NCBI GenBank assembly: GCA_965220385.1
Contig: OZ244825.1
Location: 3,224,001-3,288,000, forward strand
Direction of reading: 5' to 3'
Source of the DNA: PCPOR2b sp965220385
GTDB lineage: Bacteria > Poribacteria > WGA-4E > PCPOR2b
Length of the DNA: 64,000 bases
A program made the position numbers and the translations under genes. This document shows, piece after piece, positions 52,709 through 63,100 of the stretch; within the stretch, counting starts at the first letter, position 1; each line of letters begins with the position of its first letter. The notes under the pieces are model-generated. The model did no database searches, was not told the DNA's origin, and saw only the letters and a list, made by a program, of their open reading frames with translations.

Positions 52709-54646
52709 TTGCAAGAGACATCCGGACGCAGGAAATATGAAGGCGCGACGGCGCGTGCAATACAGATTGGTCTGTTTTTAGTTCCCGTCAACGTCTATTG
52801 GGTGACGGTTGTGGAGATGAAGTATCGCGCAGAGGCGACTGCCCTGCCGATATTCATCTACCCCATTTTTATTCTGTTCTGCCTTGTTGTTTTCAACAAC
52901 TGCCTATCGAAGGTGTGGCAGCGGATTAGCCTATCCCCGGGAGAACTGCTCACCATCTACTCCATGCTCGTGATCTCGACCTCAATCGCGTCGTATGGGA
53001 TGCTGCAGGATCTATTCGCATTCTTCCTTCACCCGTACCAATTTACCTCACCAGAAAATGAGTGGAAAGAACTCTTTTTCCACTACATTCCCCCTTGGTT
53101 CACCGCCAACACGCCCTACGATATCCTCGCGGAATACTATGAAGGAGATTCAACACTTTACAAAGCGAAACACCTTAACGCCTGGGTGCAACCCATATTG
53201 GTTTGGACAGTCTTCACATTGGTGTTACTATTCATGCTCCACTGCATGAATACCTTAGTCCGTCGGCAGTGGGTGCAAACGGAACGATTGGCATTTCCCA
53301 TTATCCAACTGCCGGTAGCGATGGTGCAGTCATCACATTTCCTTAGGAACGGTTTTCTGTGGCTCGGTTTCGCTATCCCCGCCGTTTTAGACCTGATGAA
53401 CGGACTACACGTGCTCTTTCCATCCGTTCCATATCTCCACCTTAAGTTGACATCCATCAGTCAATATTTCGCTGAGAAGCCTTGGAGCGCGATGGCGGGG
53501 ACACGGCTCTCTTTCTATCCCTTCATGATTGGACTCGGTTTTTTCCTGCCACTTGATCTCTCCTTTACCTGTTGGTTCTTCTATGTGCTGCGCCGGTTCA
53601 TCAGTGTTTTTACCACTTATTTGGGGCTTACGCACCTCCCCGGCTTCCCGTACTTTCACGAACAAGCCGGCGGTGGCTGGTTCTGCCTATTCTTTATTGC
53701 GATATGGGCAACGCGGAAGCATTTGGCTTTTGTGTTCCGAACCGCATTTTCTGCTACCGCATCGGTTGATGCTGATGAGCCGATGCGATATCGGACAGCC
53801 CTGATTGGATTGGTCGGTGGATTTCTGTTTATGGCCATCTTTTCCGCCCAAGCTGGCATGTCAATAATCGCCATTCCAATCTTCTTCGGTCTCTATTTTG
53901 CGATCGCCCTTGTCATTACCCGGCTCCGTGCAGAGTTTGGCGCACCCCACAGAATATCCAATAATCCCATGGATGTGATGGTAACCTGTTTCGGAACGCT
54001 GGCTTGGGGCGGGCGCAACCTAACTGTGATGAGCTTCTATCAGTGGTTTAACCGGAGTTATCGTTCGCACGCAAATCCGAATCAGTTTGAGCCGCTCAAG
54101 ATGGCCGAAGTCGCCAACATCAACAGTCGTCGATTGGTTTGGGCGATGATGCTCGGGTCCGCGGTCGCGCTCATTGTAGGGATGTGGATAAATCTGGACA
54201 TGATGTACCGCGACGGGGCGATCGCGCGGGTATCATTCTTTAAGATTTGGGTTTCCAATACGGCATTCCGACGATTGGAAAATTGGCTATATCATCCCAT
54301 GCCCCCCGATCTGCTACGGATGACGTTTATGGGCGGTGGGATGGTATTGACTCTGATTCTGTTTGTCTTGCGGATGCGTTTCTTTTGGTGGCCGCTTCAC
54401 CCTGCCGGCTATCCACTCGCACTTAGCTCCTCAATCGATTATTTCTGGTTCACCTTTTTCATAAGTTGGGCGTTAAAAGCGGTTATCCTGAAGTACGGTA
54501 AAGTCAGAGGATATCAACGCGCCATCCCGTTCTTTTTCGGCCTGATTCTGGGGGATTTCATAACCGGAGGGCTCTGGATGGTCTACGGCGTTCTGACGCA
54601 TCAACAGGTGTATATGATCTACTTGAACGGAGGAACATGGTATTGA
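52709..54646 (+). CDS. polytopic membrane protein, DUF6785/DUF6784-like
   Basis: 645 residues starting at TTG; CGGAG lies 9 nt upstream. At least a dozen hydrophobic helices are visible (for example IFIYPIFILFCLVVFN near 46-61, ILVWTVFTLVLLFMLHCMN near 160, FLFMAIFSAQAGMSIIAIP near 372, LILFVLRMRFFWW near 547). Aromatic-rich loops with WVTVVEMKYRAE near 31 and FYQWFNRSYRSHAN near 442. Looks like the DUF6785 family of large integral inner-membrane proteins; function unknown, possibly a transporter or membrane enzyme. Next gene (MmgE/PrpD) follows after 91 nt on the same strand. Confidence 0.65.
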   Translation: MQETSGRRKYEGATARAIQIGLFLVPVNVYWVTVVEMKYRAEATALPIFIYPIFILFCLVVFNNCLSKVWQRISLSPGELLTIYSMLVISTSIASYGMLQDLFAFFLHPYQFTSPENEWKELFFHYIPPWFTANTPYDILAEYYEGDSTLYKAKHLNAWVQPILVWTVFTLVLLFMLHCMNTLVRRQWVQTERLAFPIIQLPVAMVQSSHFLRNGFLWLGFAIPAVLDLMNGLHVLFPSVPYLHLKLTSISQYFAEKPWSAMAGTRLSFYPFMIGLGFFLPLDLSFTCWFFYVLRRFISVFTTYLGLTHLPGFPYFHEQAGGGWFCLFFIAIWATRKHLAFVFRTAFSATASVDADEPMRYRTALIGLVGGFLFMAIFSAQAGMSIIAIPIFFGLYFAIALVITRLRAEFGAPHRISNNPMDVMVTCFGTLAWGGRNLTVMSFYQWFNRSYRSHANPNQFEPLKMAEVANINSRRLVWAMMLGSAVALIVGMWINLDMMYRDGAIARVSFFKIWVSNTAFRRLENWLYHPMPPDLLRMTFMGGGMVLTLILFVLRMRFFWWPLHPAGYPLALSSSIDYFWFTFFISWALKAVILKYGKVRGYQRAIPFFFGLILGDFITGGLWMVYGVLTHQQVYMIYLNGGTWY

Positions 54647-54737
54647 AATATCGGTCTCGTTAAGCCCCAATGGCAGAATGTGCATAAAGTTCCATAAGCA
54701 TATACAATCCAACTTGTAAGGAAAGAAGGTGTTTTCT

Positions 54738-56180
54738 ATGGTATCACACATCTCTAACGCTAGACCTGATCCAGACCCGATACTTGTCGACATCGCTGCG
54801 TATGTCGCACAAAGCGTTATTGACAGCGACCTCGCTTACGAGACAGCGCGGCACTGTCTGATGGACTCGCTCGGTTGTGCGTTGCTGGCCCTGCGCTACC
54901 CCGAATGCACGAAACATCTGGGACCAACAGTCCCCGGCACACACGTCCCACACGGTGCCCGCGTTCCGGGAACGCAGTTTGAGTTAGATCCGGTTCAGGC
55001 GGCATATAATATCGGCGGTCTGATTCGCTGGCTGGACTATAACGACACATGGCTCGCGGCGGAGTGGGGGCATCCGTCCGATAATCTGGGCGGTCTCCTC
55101 GCAACCGCCGACTACTTGAGCCGCCGAAATATAGCAGAGGGTCGTCCACCCCTTTTGGTGCGCGATCTTCTCACCGCGATGATTAAAGCGCACGAAATCC
55201 AAGGCGTCCTTGCGCTGGAAAACAGCTTGAACCGTGTCGGTTTGGATCATGTGCACTTTGTGAAAGTTGCATCGACCGCAGTTGTAACTGGAATGCTCGG
55301 GGGCAGAGAGGCAGAGATTACCAACGCTGTTTCCAACGCTTTTGCTGACGGGGGCAGCCTACGGGTTTATCGGCAAGCGCCGAATACTGGTTCGCGCAAA
55401 TCGTGGGCAGCAGGTGACGCAACAAGTCGCGCAGTATGGCTGGCATTGATGTCGATGAAAGGGGAAATGGGCTATCCGTCCGTACTCTCCGCAGAAGGAT
55501 GGGGTTTTTGTGATGTGTTGTTCAACGGGAAACCCCTCGTCTGCCGGCAGCCGTTTGGGGCTTACGTGATGGAGAACATTCTTTTCAAAATTGCGTTCCC
55601 AGCGGAGTTCCACGCGCAGACAGCGGTAGAATGTGCTTTCCAGCTGCACGAAGCGGTAGCGGATCGCTTGGATGAGATTGACGAGATTACAATCACAACA
55701 CATGAGTCCGCACTTCGGATTATTTCAAAAACGGGACCTTTGCACAACCCCGCTGATCGCGATCACTGTCTCCAATATATGGCAGCGATTGGATTAATCT
55801 ACGGAACACTTACCGCCGACCACTATGAGGATGAGACTGCGTCTGATCCACGTATTGACGCTCTGCGTGAAAAGATGACAGTTGTGGAAAATCCGCAGTA
55901 CAGCAAAGACTATCTCGATCCGGACAAACGCTCAATCGCCAATGCACTCCAAATCCGCTTTACGGACGGTTCAGTCAGTGAAAAGATAGCGGTCGAATAC
56001 CCGATCGGGCATCGTCGTCGTCGTGCGGAAGGGATTCCGCTGCTGGAGGAAAAGTTTGTCAATAACTTAGTGACCCGTTTTCCGACGAAACAGGCGGAGA
56101 CGATTATGGAACTTTGCTCAGACCGGGAGCGGTTAGAAGCCACACCGGTGAATGAATTTATCGGGCAGTTTATCATCTAA
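54738..56180 (+). CDS. MmgE/PrpD family protein (2-methylcitrate dehydratase-like)
   Basis: 480 residues from ATG 54738 (GAAAGAAGG about 8 nt upstream; an in-frame GTG 9 nt earlier overlaps the site). Family pattern: ETARHCLMDSLGCALLALRY near 38-57, QAAYNIGGLIRWLDYNDTWL near 89-108, GHPSDNLGG near 113-121, DRDHCLQYMAAIG near 337-349. MmgE/PrpD enzymes dehydrate 2-methylcitrate or isomerise/dehydrate related tricarboxylic acids, so propionate or a substituted acid is a possible substrate. Same strand as the membrane protein upstream. Confidence 0.88.
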   Translation: MVSHISNARPDPDPILVDIAAYVAQSVIDSDLAYETARHCLMDSLGCALLALRYPECTKHLGPTVPGTHVPHGARVPGTQFELDPVQAAYNIGGLIRWLDYNDTWLAAEWGHPSDNLGGLLATADYLSRRNIAEGRPPLLVRDLLTAMIKAHEIQGVLALENSLNRVGLDHVHFVKVASTAVVTGMLGGREAEITNAVSNAFADGGSLRVYRQAPNTGSRKSWAAGDATSRAVWLALMSMKGEMGYPSVLSAEGWGFCDVLFNGKPLVCRQPFGAYVMENILFKIAFPAEFHAQTAVECAFQLHEAVADRLDEIDEITITTHESALRIISKTGPLHNPADRDHCLQYMAAIGLIYGTLTADHYEDETASDPRIDALREKMTVVENPQYSKDYLDPDKRSIANALQIRFTDGSVSEKIAVEYPIGHRRRRAEGIPLLEEKFVNNLVTRFPTKQAETIMELCSDRERLEATPVNEFIGQFII

Positions 56181-56422
56181 CGGAGCAACCCCTCACCAAA
56201 CGGATAGATGCCGGTACTGGCTTATTTTAGAGCACTTCTTCTTGGCTACAAGAAATACAGTTTTAAAATGTCCTAAAAATGTTCAAATTTAACGAAACCG
56301 AACGAAGAAAACCCTCGTTTGTTAAGTTCGACATACCACAAGATATTGGGTTGTTGAACCCGATGGCACACAAAAAAATTAGCGGAATGTGCTGAGACCC
56401 GCATTATTACTGTCTTTTTCGC

Positions 56423-56451
56423 TTGACATGCTAATGTGTGTATAGTATAAT
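56423..56451 (+). promoter_or_regulatory. consensus sigma70 promoter of the HU gene
   Basis: TTGACA at 56423-56428, 17-nt spacer, TATAAT at 56446-56451: a perfect consensus match in both hexamers and spacing, 55 nt before the HU ATG. The rest of the 326-nt gap 56181-56506 holds only an AT-rich leader. Confidence 0.85.
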
Positions 56452-56506
56452 TGGCTCTGTTTTGTGGTACAATTATTAAGTTTCTTCATAATCTTAGGAG
56501 GATAAT

Positions 56507-56788
56507 ATGGCTGATGTAAGTAAGCAGGACGTCATTGATGCCGTCGCAGACGCGACCGGATCGAGTAAAGCGGACGCAAATAGAGCCGTTGACGCTGTTA
56601 TCGATTGTATTAAAGGTTCTTTAGCTGCAGGCAAATCTGTCGGGCTAATCGGTTTTGGTACTTTTGAAGTCAGAGAGAGATCCGCCCGCGAAGGTCGAAA
56701 TCCCCAAACGGGTGCTACAATCAAAATTGGAGCGAAAAAGGTTCCTGCTTTCAAAGCTGGTAAAGCGCTCCGAGACGCCGTTGCTTAA
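56507..56788 (+). CDS. HU family DNA-binding protein
   Basis: 93 residues; TTAGGAGGATAAT precedes the ATG. Typical HU: N-terminal helices with KQDVIDAVADATGSSKADAN and RAVDAVIDCIKGSLAAGKSV, the beta-saddle VGLIGFGTFEVRERSAREGR at about 45-64, the DNA-contacting arm RNPQTGATIKIGAKKVPAFK near 64-83 and a C-terminal KAGKALRDAV helix. It binds and bends DNA as a homodimer and compacts the nucleoid. Monocistronic, with a consensus sigma70 promoter and terminator-like hairpins downstream, consistent with high expression. Confidence 0.96.
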   Translation: MADVSKQDVIDAVADATGSSKADANRAVDAVIDCIKGSLAAGKSVGLIGFGTFEVRERSAREGRNPQTGATIKIGAKKVPAFKAGKALRDAVA

Positions 56789-56973
56789 TCGCAATTACCT
56801 GTCTGTTTGAAGGAATTGCAACAAGGGCAGCTACTGCCCTTCGTGGAGGTGTGCTGGTAGCAAACAGCCCCGAAAAACCCAAAAGGGAAAGAAGCGAGAA
56901 ACCTGTAAAATTTCCTATAAGCTTTTTAGGATTGGGTAGTTGACAAAATAGGCTACACTTATAGTAAAATGTA

Positions 56974-57000
56974 GGGGCAACCCTTGTGGTTGCCCTTTTC
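56974..57000 (+). terminator. rho-independent terminator-like hairpin (REP-like)
   Basis: GGGCAAC, loop CCTTGTG, GTTGCCC followed by TTTT. Stem 7 bp, GC-rich with a short T run, 185 nt after the HU stop and before moxR. An additional GGGCAG/CTGCCC hairpin near 56826-56842 lies closer to HU. A TTGACA at 56940-56945 just upstream of the hairpin, without a good -10, leaves open an attenuator. Confidence 0.55.
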
Positions 57001-57022
57001 TATTTCTTATAGGTAAACTGTA

Positions 57023-57072
57023 AGGGCAACTCTTCGACGTAGTCAGAATTCAAAGTAACTTGTAGTTGCCCT
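57023..57072. promoter_or_regulatory. inverted repeat abutting the moxR start codon
   Basis: AGGGCAACT at 57023-57031 pairs with AGTTGCCCT at 57064-57072, loop 32 nt; only 3 nt (ATA) separate the 3' arm from the ATG at 57076. The 3' arm occupies the position where a ribosome binding site would be, and none is seen. Confidence 0.45.
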
Positions 57073-57075
57073 ATA

Positions 57076-58113
57076 ATGGAGAACAGAGAGTTGAACGATA
57101 CCAATTCCGTTGATGTGCCAGACACAGATTTAGAAGCAGCAGAATATCTGAAAAATGCGCGAGAATCAATTCTGAATGAACTGAAGAAACGAATTGTTGG
57201 TCAACAGGCAGTCATTGATGAACTATTGATTGCGCTTTTTTCGCAAGGGCATTGTCTACTTGTGGGAGTGCCTGGATTGGCAAAGACCTTGCTTATCAAT
57301 AGTCTTGCTCAAATTTTAGATCTTGACTTCAGTCGCATCCAATTTACACCAGATCTAATGCCTTCAGACATCATCGGTACTGATATTATTCAGGACGATG
57401 TGGAAACTGGCAGGAGATCCTTTCGCTTCATTAAGGGACCTGTTTTCGCTAATATCGTGTTAGCAGACGAGATAAACCGTACCCCGCCCAAAACGCAAGC
57501 GGCGTTGCTGCAAGCTATGCAGGAGTACAAAGTTTCTGCGGGTGGTACAACCTATGAGCTGGATCGTCCCTTTTTTGTTTTAGCGACACAGAATCCGATT
57601 GAGCAGGAGGGGACATATCCGCTGCCTGAAGCGCAACTGGATCGGTTTATGTTCAACATCTATCTTGATTATCCTGATCCCACTGATGAAAAAGAGATTG
57701 TTATGACGACGACCTCCGCCTACGAACCGCAGTTAGACGCCGTCATCACAAGCGAAGAGATTTTGCGATTGCAGCAGGTGGTGCGAAAGGTTCCGATTGC
57801 GGAGTCGGTTGTTGATTACGCAGTTGCGCTGAGTCACCGTTCCCGGCCAAATGCGTCGGATGCGCCGGATTTCATCAAGGATTGGGTCAATTGGGGGGCA
57901 GGTCCCAGAGCATCGCAATATCTTGTGCTGGGATCGAAAGCAAGGGCGATCGCGCATGGTCGCTATCATGTCTCCTATGACGATATACGCGCAGTCGCGA
58001 AGCCGGTGTTACGACACCGTATCCTCACGAACTTTAACGCCGAAGCGGATGGCATATCGAGCCTTGATATCATTGATCGATTGCTAGAATTGGTACAACC
58101 TTCCGAAACTTAG
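57076..58113 (+). CDS. MoxR family AAA+ ATPase
   Basis: 345 residues. Walker A GVPGLAKT at 64-71, Walker B NIVLADEINR at 126-135, sensor 1 region FFVLATQNPIEQEGTYPLPE (residues 166-185) and the sensor 2 segment GPRASQYLVLGSKARAIAHG near 276-295. MoxR ATPases act as chaperones that insert cofactors or mature VWA-domain partners; partner proteins of this kind are at the left end of the window, not next door. No Shine-Dalgarno before the ATG; an inverted repeat ends 3 nt before it. Single gene here. Confidence 0.93.
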   Translation: MENRELNDTNSVDVPDTDLEAAEYLKNARESILNELKKRIVGQQAVIDELLIALFSQGHCLLVGVPGLAKTLLINSLAQILDLDFSRIQFTPDLMPSDIIGTDIIQDDVETGRRSFRFIKGPVFANIVLADEINRTPPKTQAALLQAMQEYKVSAGGTTYELDRPFFVLATQNPIEQEGTYPLPEAQLDRFMFNIYLDYPDPTDEKEIVMTTTSAYEPQLDAVITSEEILRLQQVVRKVPIAESVVDYAVALSHRSRPNASDAPDFIKDWVNWGAGPRASQYLVLGSKARAIAHGRYHVSYDDIRAVAKPVLRHRILTNFNAEADGISSLDIIDRLLELVQPSET

Positions 58114-58334
58114 GCAGAAGTATACACAGGAAAACGCGAAGATGGGAAAACCAGAAAACGGGAGGAAGTGAGAGTAAGGAAGCGGGAGAGCGAGCTTTTG
58201 AGGACTCGCCCCCTCACACACTCGCTCTCTCGTCCGATCATTCACTTTCTCGTCTTATACAAACGTACTGCTACTTTCCGAGTTGCGGACTGTAACCGTC
58301 AACTCATTAAACCCAAATATTGGAGGAAACTTAT

Positions 58335-59120
58335 ATGCGATCTAATAAATTACGAGAGTTGTTGAATGCAGGGAAACCGACGCTCGGCACTCACATCCAC
58401 AGCACTTGGCCGTCCCTTATCGAGGCAATCGGGCACACAGGCTTGTATGATTATGTTGAATTTGTGGCAGAATATGGCCCCTTCGATCTGCACGATTTCG
58501 ATAACTTAGGTCGGGCGGCTGATTTACACGGTCTGTCCAGCATGGTCAAGGTCGACCAAGAACCGCGCGGCTTTATTGCGCAACGCGCAATCGGCTCCGG
58601 TTTCCAGAGCGTGTTGTTCGCCGACTGCCACACTGTAGAAGATGTCAAGGAGTGCGTGCGCATCTCACGGCCGGACACCCCTGAAGATGGCGGTTCCTAC
58701 GGTGTTGCCACTCGTCGTTTTTCATACATGGGGTATGGCGGCTCCGAAGAATATGTTAAAGCAATTAGAGACGTCGTCGTTGTGATTATGATTGAAAAGG
58801 CAGGTACTGTCGATAATCTGGAGGAAGTTCTTTCCATCGATGGGGTTGATATGATTCAGTGGGGCGGATCTGACTATTCGATGAATGTCGGCAAAGCCGG
58901 TCAACGGGGGGCGCCCGAAATTCAGGCTGCCGAACGCAAAGTATTTGAAACTGGCATAAAGATGGGCGTACCGCCGCGCGCTGAAGTCAATACCGTGGAT
59001 GCGGCGAAATCCTATCTTGATATGGGAGTGCGGCATTTCTGCATTGGCACCGACATCTCTATCCTTTTCGATTGGTGGAAACGGAACGGTGACGATTTTC
59101 GAAAAGCTTTGGAAGGTTAG
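58335..59120 (+). CDS. HpcH/HpaI aldolase / citrate lyase family protein
   Basis: 261 residues from ATG 58335 (TTGGAGGAAACTTAT). TIM-barrel class II pyruvate-dependent aldolase pattern: GKPTLGTHIHSTWPSLIEAI near 13-32, DYVEFVAEYGPFDLHDFDNL near 39-58, FQSVLFADCHTVEDVKECVR near 93-112, VVIMIEKAGTVDNLEEVLSI near 150-169 (metal Glu) and DMIQWGGSDYSMNVG near 173-187. Carries out aldol cleavage of a 2-keto-3-deoxy acid or related compound to pyruvate plus an aldehyde. Here alone, with repeats on both sides. Confidence 0.88.
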   Translation: MRSNKLRELLNAGKPTLGTHIHSTWPSLIEAIGHTGLYDYVEFVAEYGPFDLHDFDNLGRAADLHGLSSMVKVDQEPRGFIAQRAIGSGFQSVLFADCHTVEDVKECVRISRPDTPEDGGSYGVATRRFSYMGYGGSEEYVKAIRDVVVVIMIEKAGTVDNLEEVLSIDGVDMIQWGGSDYSMNVGKAGQRGAPEIQAAERKVFETGIKMGVPPRAEVNTVDAAKSYLDMGVRHFCIGTDISILFDWWKRNGDDFRKALEG

Positions 59121-59171
59121 TGTTACCTGATTTTTGAGAGGCAATTGGCAATCGTAGTATCCCTAATTATT

Positions 59172-59225
59172 GTAAAGTGAGACGTGAAACGTAGCAGATG
59201 AGAACCCTCGCGTTTCACGCAAGGA
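59172..59225. repeat. imperfect inverted repeat, family E-like
   Basis: ACGTGAAACGTAGC, then CGCGTTTCACGCAAGG; the right arm runs into the GGAG before hisB. Diverged from the family E copies. Confidence 0.35.
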
Positions 59226-59231
59226 GACGGT

Positions 59232-59819
59232 GTGGAACGTAAAACCGAAGTAGTCCGCGAAACGCGGGAGACGCAAATTACACTCAAACTCAATATTGAC
59301 GGCTCAGGAACCTCCAATATCAACACCGGTGTTGGATTCCTCGACCACCTGCTTGAACTCTTTGCCAAACACGGCTTCTTTGATCTTGAAGTAGATGCCA
59401 CCGGCGATCTTCACGTTGATGCACATCACACCGTTGAGGATGTGGGAATCTGCTTGGGTGATGCTTTTAGGGAGGCAGTTGGAGACAAAGCAGGAATGCG
59501 TCGATTTGGCAGTTTCACCGTTCCGATGTATGAGGCGCTTGCGCAGGTTGACATGGATCTCTGCGGTCGCTCCTACCTTCACTACCAAACCCCACTCAGC
59601 TATGGAAAGGTAGGTACGTTTGACGTAGAACTTGCTGAAGAATTTTTCCATGGGTTTGCCAACCACAGCGGAACGACGTTGCACATCAATGTCCCCTACG
59701 GAACCAATCGCCACCATATCATCGAAGCGATCTTCAAAGCGGTTGCAAAAGCGCTTGATATCTCCACAGGTATCGATGATCGCGTCAGCGGTGTACTTTC
59801 AACCAAAGGCGCCTTATAG
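59232..59819 (+). CDS. hisB: imidazoleglycerol-phosphate dehydratase
   Basis: 195 residues starting at GTG with AAGGAG at good distance. IGPD duplicate-fold motifs: GVGFLDHLLELFAKHGFFDL at 36-55 (metal His), DLHVDAHHTVEDVGICLGDA at 59-78, ELAEEFFHGFANHSGTTLHI near 141-160 and NRHHIIEAIFKAVAKAL near 167-183. Two Mn-binding histidine-rich motifs are complete. It converts imidazole glycerol phosphate to imidazole-acetol phosphate in histidine synthesis. No other his gene lies next to it, so the pathway genes are dispersed. Confidence 0.95.
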   Translation: MERKTEVVRETRETQITLKLNIDGSGTSNINTGVGFLDHLLELFAKHGFFDLEVDATGDLHVDAHHTVEDVGICLGDAFREAVGDKAGMRRFGSFTVPMYEALAQVDMDLCGRSYLHYQTPLSYGKVGTFDVELAEEFFHGFANHSGTTLHINVPYGTNRHHIIEAIFKAVAKALDISTGIDDRVSGVLSTKGAL

Positions 59820-59827
59820 AAGAGTAA

Positions 59828-59928
59828 CGGGTAATGCGTGAGGGGTTATCTGCCTAATGATGTTTTCTTTGAAGGAGATCGTCATTTGATCAATGCACCC
59901 CCGCGCATTGCTTATTGCATACTATTTG
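59828..59928. repeat. diverged family E-like inverted repeat
   Basis: GGTAATGCGTGAGGGG and later CGCGCATTGCTTATTGCATA. Part of the 337-nt gap 59820-60156, whose remainder (59940-60140) has no gene or structure I can name. Confidence 0.3.
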
Positions 59929-60156
59929 TTCCATTATATCCACCAACTGTACAAGAGAATCAACCTATTCCTTCACCTAAGCGCTTTTTTCTGTAAACTA
60001 GCTCTTTCTCTTCTGCGTTTATCTCCAAATCAGGTTAAGCCGTCATGAAAGACTCCTACCGTGTATTAAATTCGTTATGGAGTCGGCAGGTATGTTTTGG
60101 CGATCTGCCAAATTAGTGACCGGTTTATCCGATCCCAGATCCGACGGAGATACGTA

Positions 60157-63100
60157 TTGAATTTGCTCGCCACAAAAATTTTTCGCCGTCCTTCCCTTTT
60201 CATCCTTGCACTTATTTTTGCTACGCTACATCCTCCCGCTGCTCGCGCCGAACCTGTCCTTAAAGACGCATCGTTGACGGAATTCTACATCCAACGCCGC
60301 GCTCTGACGCTCGACCAGAAAGAAGACATCCCTCCATCTGAACCCGCAGAACCGTCGAAAACCCAGAATTTCTGGGCACCTACCGCAGCTACAGATCCGT
60401 GGAAAACTCCGCCGCCCCAGACCGATGAAGAAACCGAAGAACAGGACCTCCGCCTCGAGATGTTGGCACCGTATTACGAGTCGTTGCGCCGGTGGAAGAA
60501 TCCAGATTACCTGCTCGATCTCCGCGACCTTGATGATCTGCGCCCAGGAAAAGGGGAAGAGCAGGAGAAGGGAATTGCACTCCCGCTCCAGTCTAACCTC
60601 CAGATCACGGGCCATAAGTCGGTGACGGTTGAGCTACACCAGACGCACTATTTCGGCGAAGGCGATATTAATCGTTACGGCGGCAGCTACGGAGGCGGTA
60701 GTTTCGGTTCTGGACTCGATCTCGGTTTGACCTCCTCCTATTCCTACGATAGTCTTAGTAGCGGTTTCGGTGGAGGGTATGGCGGGGGATATGGGAGCGG
60801 ATTCGGCGGAGGGTTTGGCGGATATGGTGGAGGGTATGGCGGAGGATATGGCAGCAGTTTTGGAGGCGGTCGTTCTGGGGTGCCCCGCGACACCGGGATA
60901 AATATTCGTCAAACTCTCGAAGTAGGTCTACACGGTCGAGTCGGAGAACATACCCACGTCGAGGTGGATTACAGCGATTCTGGTGGCGGATACGGGGGTG
61001 GATACGGCGGCTATAGCGGCGGTTATGGGGGTGGATACGGCGGGATGAAAGAGCAGAAAATTCGTGTCTGGTATGAAGGAACGGAGACAAGCATCCTCAA
61101 AACCCTCTCGTTTGGTGACTTGACGCTCAATCTGCCCAACGCTCGCTTTCTGAATGTTAATCGCAATCTATTTGGACTTGAGGCGGTTGCCCAGCTTGGC
61201 GGTGCAAAGTTGACGGCGTTCGGTTCTCGCAGCAAAGGGCTTTCGGATATACGCCGTTTCCGCGGGGAATCGCGACGCGCAGCCGGCGGCAGGGGCCTCC
61301 AAATTCCCGACGCAAATTATGTCAAAGAACGCTTTTACCTAATTCAACTCGGCGAAGATGAACTGCTCCACGACGCCTATCGTCCAATTAAGCACGGCAG
61401 CGAAGAGATCTATATTGACGACAACGTTGCCGGCAACAATCAGGGAGGTGTACGGACGGGACGTGGTTACTTCAATCTGCAGCAAGCAGGTCAGGACTAT
61501 AACATCAATTACGAGACCGGTGAAATCGAGTTCTTAAGCCCGATTTCCGCCAGCTACGAAATCGTTGTCGCTTATGAATACCTCGGCGACGGCGGTGGTG
61601 TGGTTGGGAATCCGGGAAATGTCTTTGCAGACGAGAACGGGGACGGCACGGTCGACGAAGAGGGTGAGGAAATCGGCTACGTCACCATCAAAGGGAAGAG
61701 CTTCCGCGGAACAGAATCGCGGCGTGTATACAGCCTCGGCAACCGGAATATTAGTCCACGAGACTATCAAATCGTGATTGTGCGGCAGGGGAGCGGCGAA
61801 TCTTTTGATACAGGGAGCGAAGAAGTCCCGTACATCCAGATCTTCGGACTCGATGAAAATGGGGATGGCATCGTTGATCCAGAATTTATCGACTTTGACA
61901 GGGGTCTCCTGACATTCCCTGATTTGCGTCCCTTCGTCATCGATGACCCTCAAAGCCCGTATTTTCAATTTAGTGATCGGCTGAGTAACGAAGCGATTTA
62001 CCTTGAGAATCCACGGACAACTGATGCCGCCTATACAATCATCGTCGACTATTCTTTTCAATCGGAGAGGTATAATGTCGGGTTGTTTGTAATCCCCGGT
62101 AGCGAGAAAGTCCGGCTCAACGGGCGACAACTACAACGCGATATTGATTATACGATAGTGTACGAGGTAGGAAGTATCCGCTTCTTTACTGAACTTGATG
62201 AATTTGATGAGATTGTAGTCGAATTTGAGAGGACTCCATTCGGTGGATCATTGCAACAGACGGTCGCTGGCTTGTGGCTCGAATATTCCTACGTTCCCAA
62301 ACAGAGAGCAGAGAAAAAGGAGGAGCAGAAGTTGGACCGGTTTGAAAGGCTTATTGGCACAACCGATCGCCCGGAAACCGACGCTATGCTTGAAACGAGG
62401 GACCCCGCCTTCGGGGGCAGGTCTTCCGATGGATTTGGTAGCAGGTTCGGCGGCAGCCAATTTGGAGGCGGCAGGTCTGGGCGGTTTGGAGGTGGTTTCG
62501 GCGGTGGTGGTTTTGGAGGATATTCAAGTTTCGGCGGTCGATCCAGGCGAGGATTGCGTGCAGGAGGCAGCAGCTATTTCAATCCAACCTTCCAGAAAGG
62601 ATTTAGCTTTGCAACGGGCTACATCCTGAACACTGGACAAAAACCGTCTCGTATTCCTGACGTCAATGGTGCACCGAGCCGGTTGCAGGCTGTAAACTTC
62701 AATACTACCTTTGGCAGAGATTTCAATTTGGCGCCGCTGTTGAATCCATTGCCACTTGTCGCAATGCGTAATTTTCCGCTGTCGATAAATTTCAGCGGGG
62801 AAACAGCATTCTCCCACAACAACCCGAACAGTGTTGGTCTCGCCCTAATTGATAGCATGGAGGGAACACGAGAGGCGTCAAACACTCCCACGTTCAAACA
62901 CCACTGGCGCGTGAGCAGCCTACCTGTAGCAGAAGGCGTAACTCTGGACAATCGGGCGCTATTTCGTGTGCTTGCGAAAGATCTCAATGAATCGCAAGCT
63001 GTGGGTAACTATATGCGTAATCGTGAGGTACCCGCATCGGTAATCAATCCGCTGGCAACTTCGACGGAAGAACGCCTCGTCATGGAGGTGGGTTATGATC

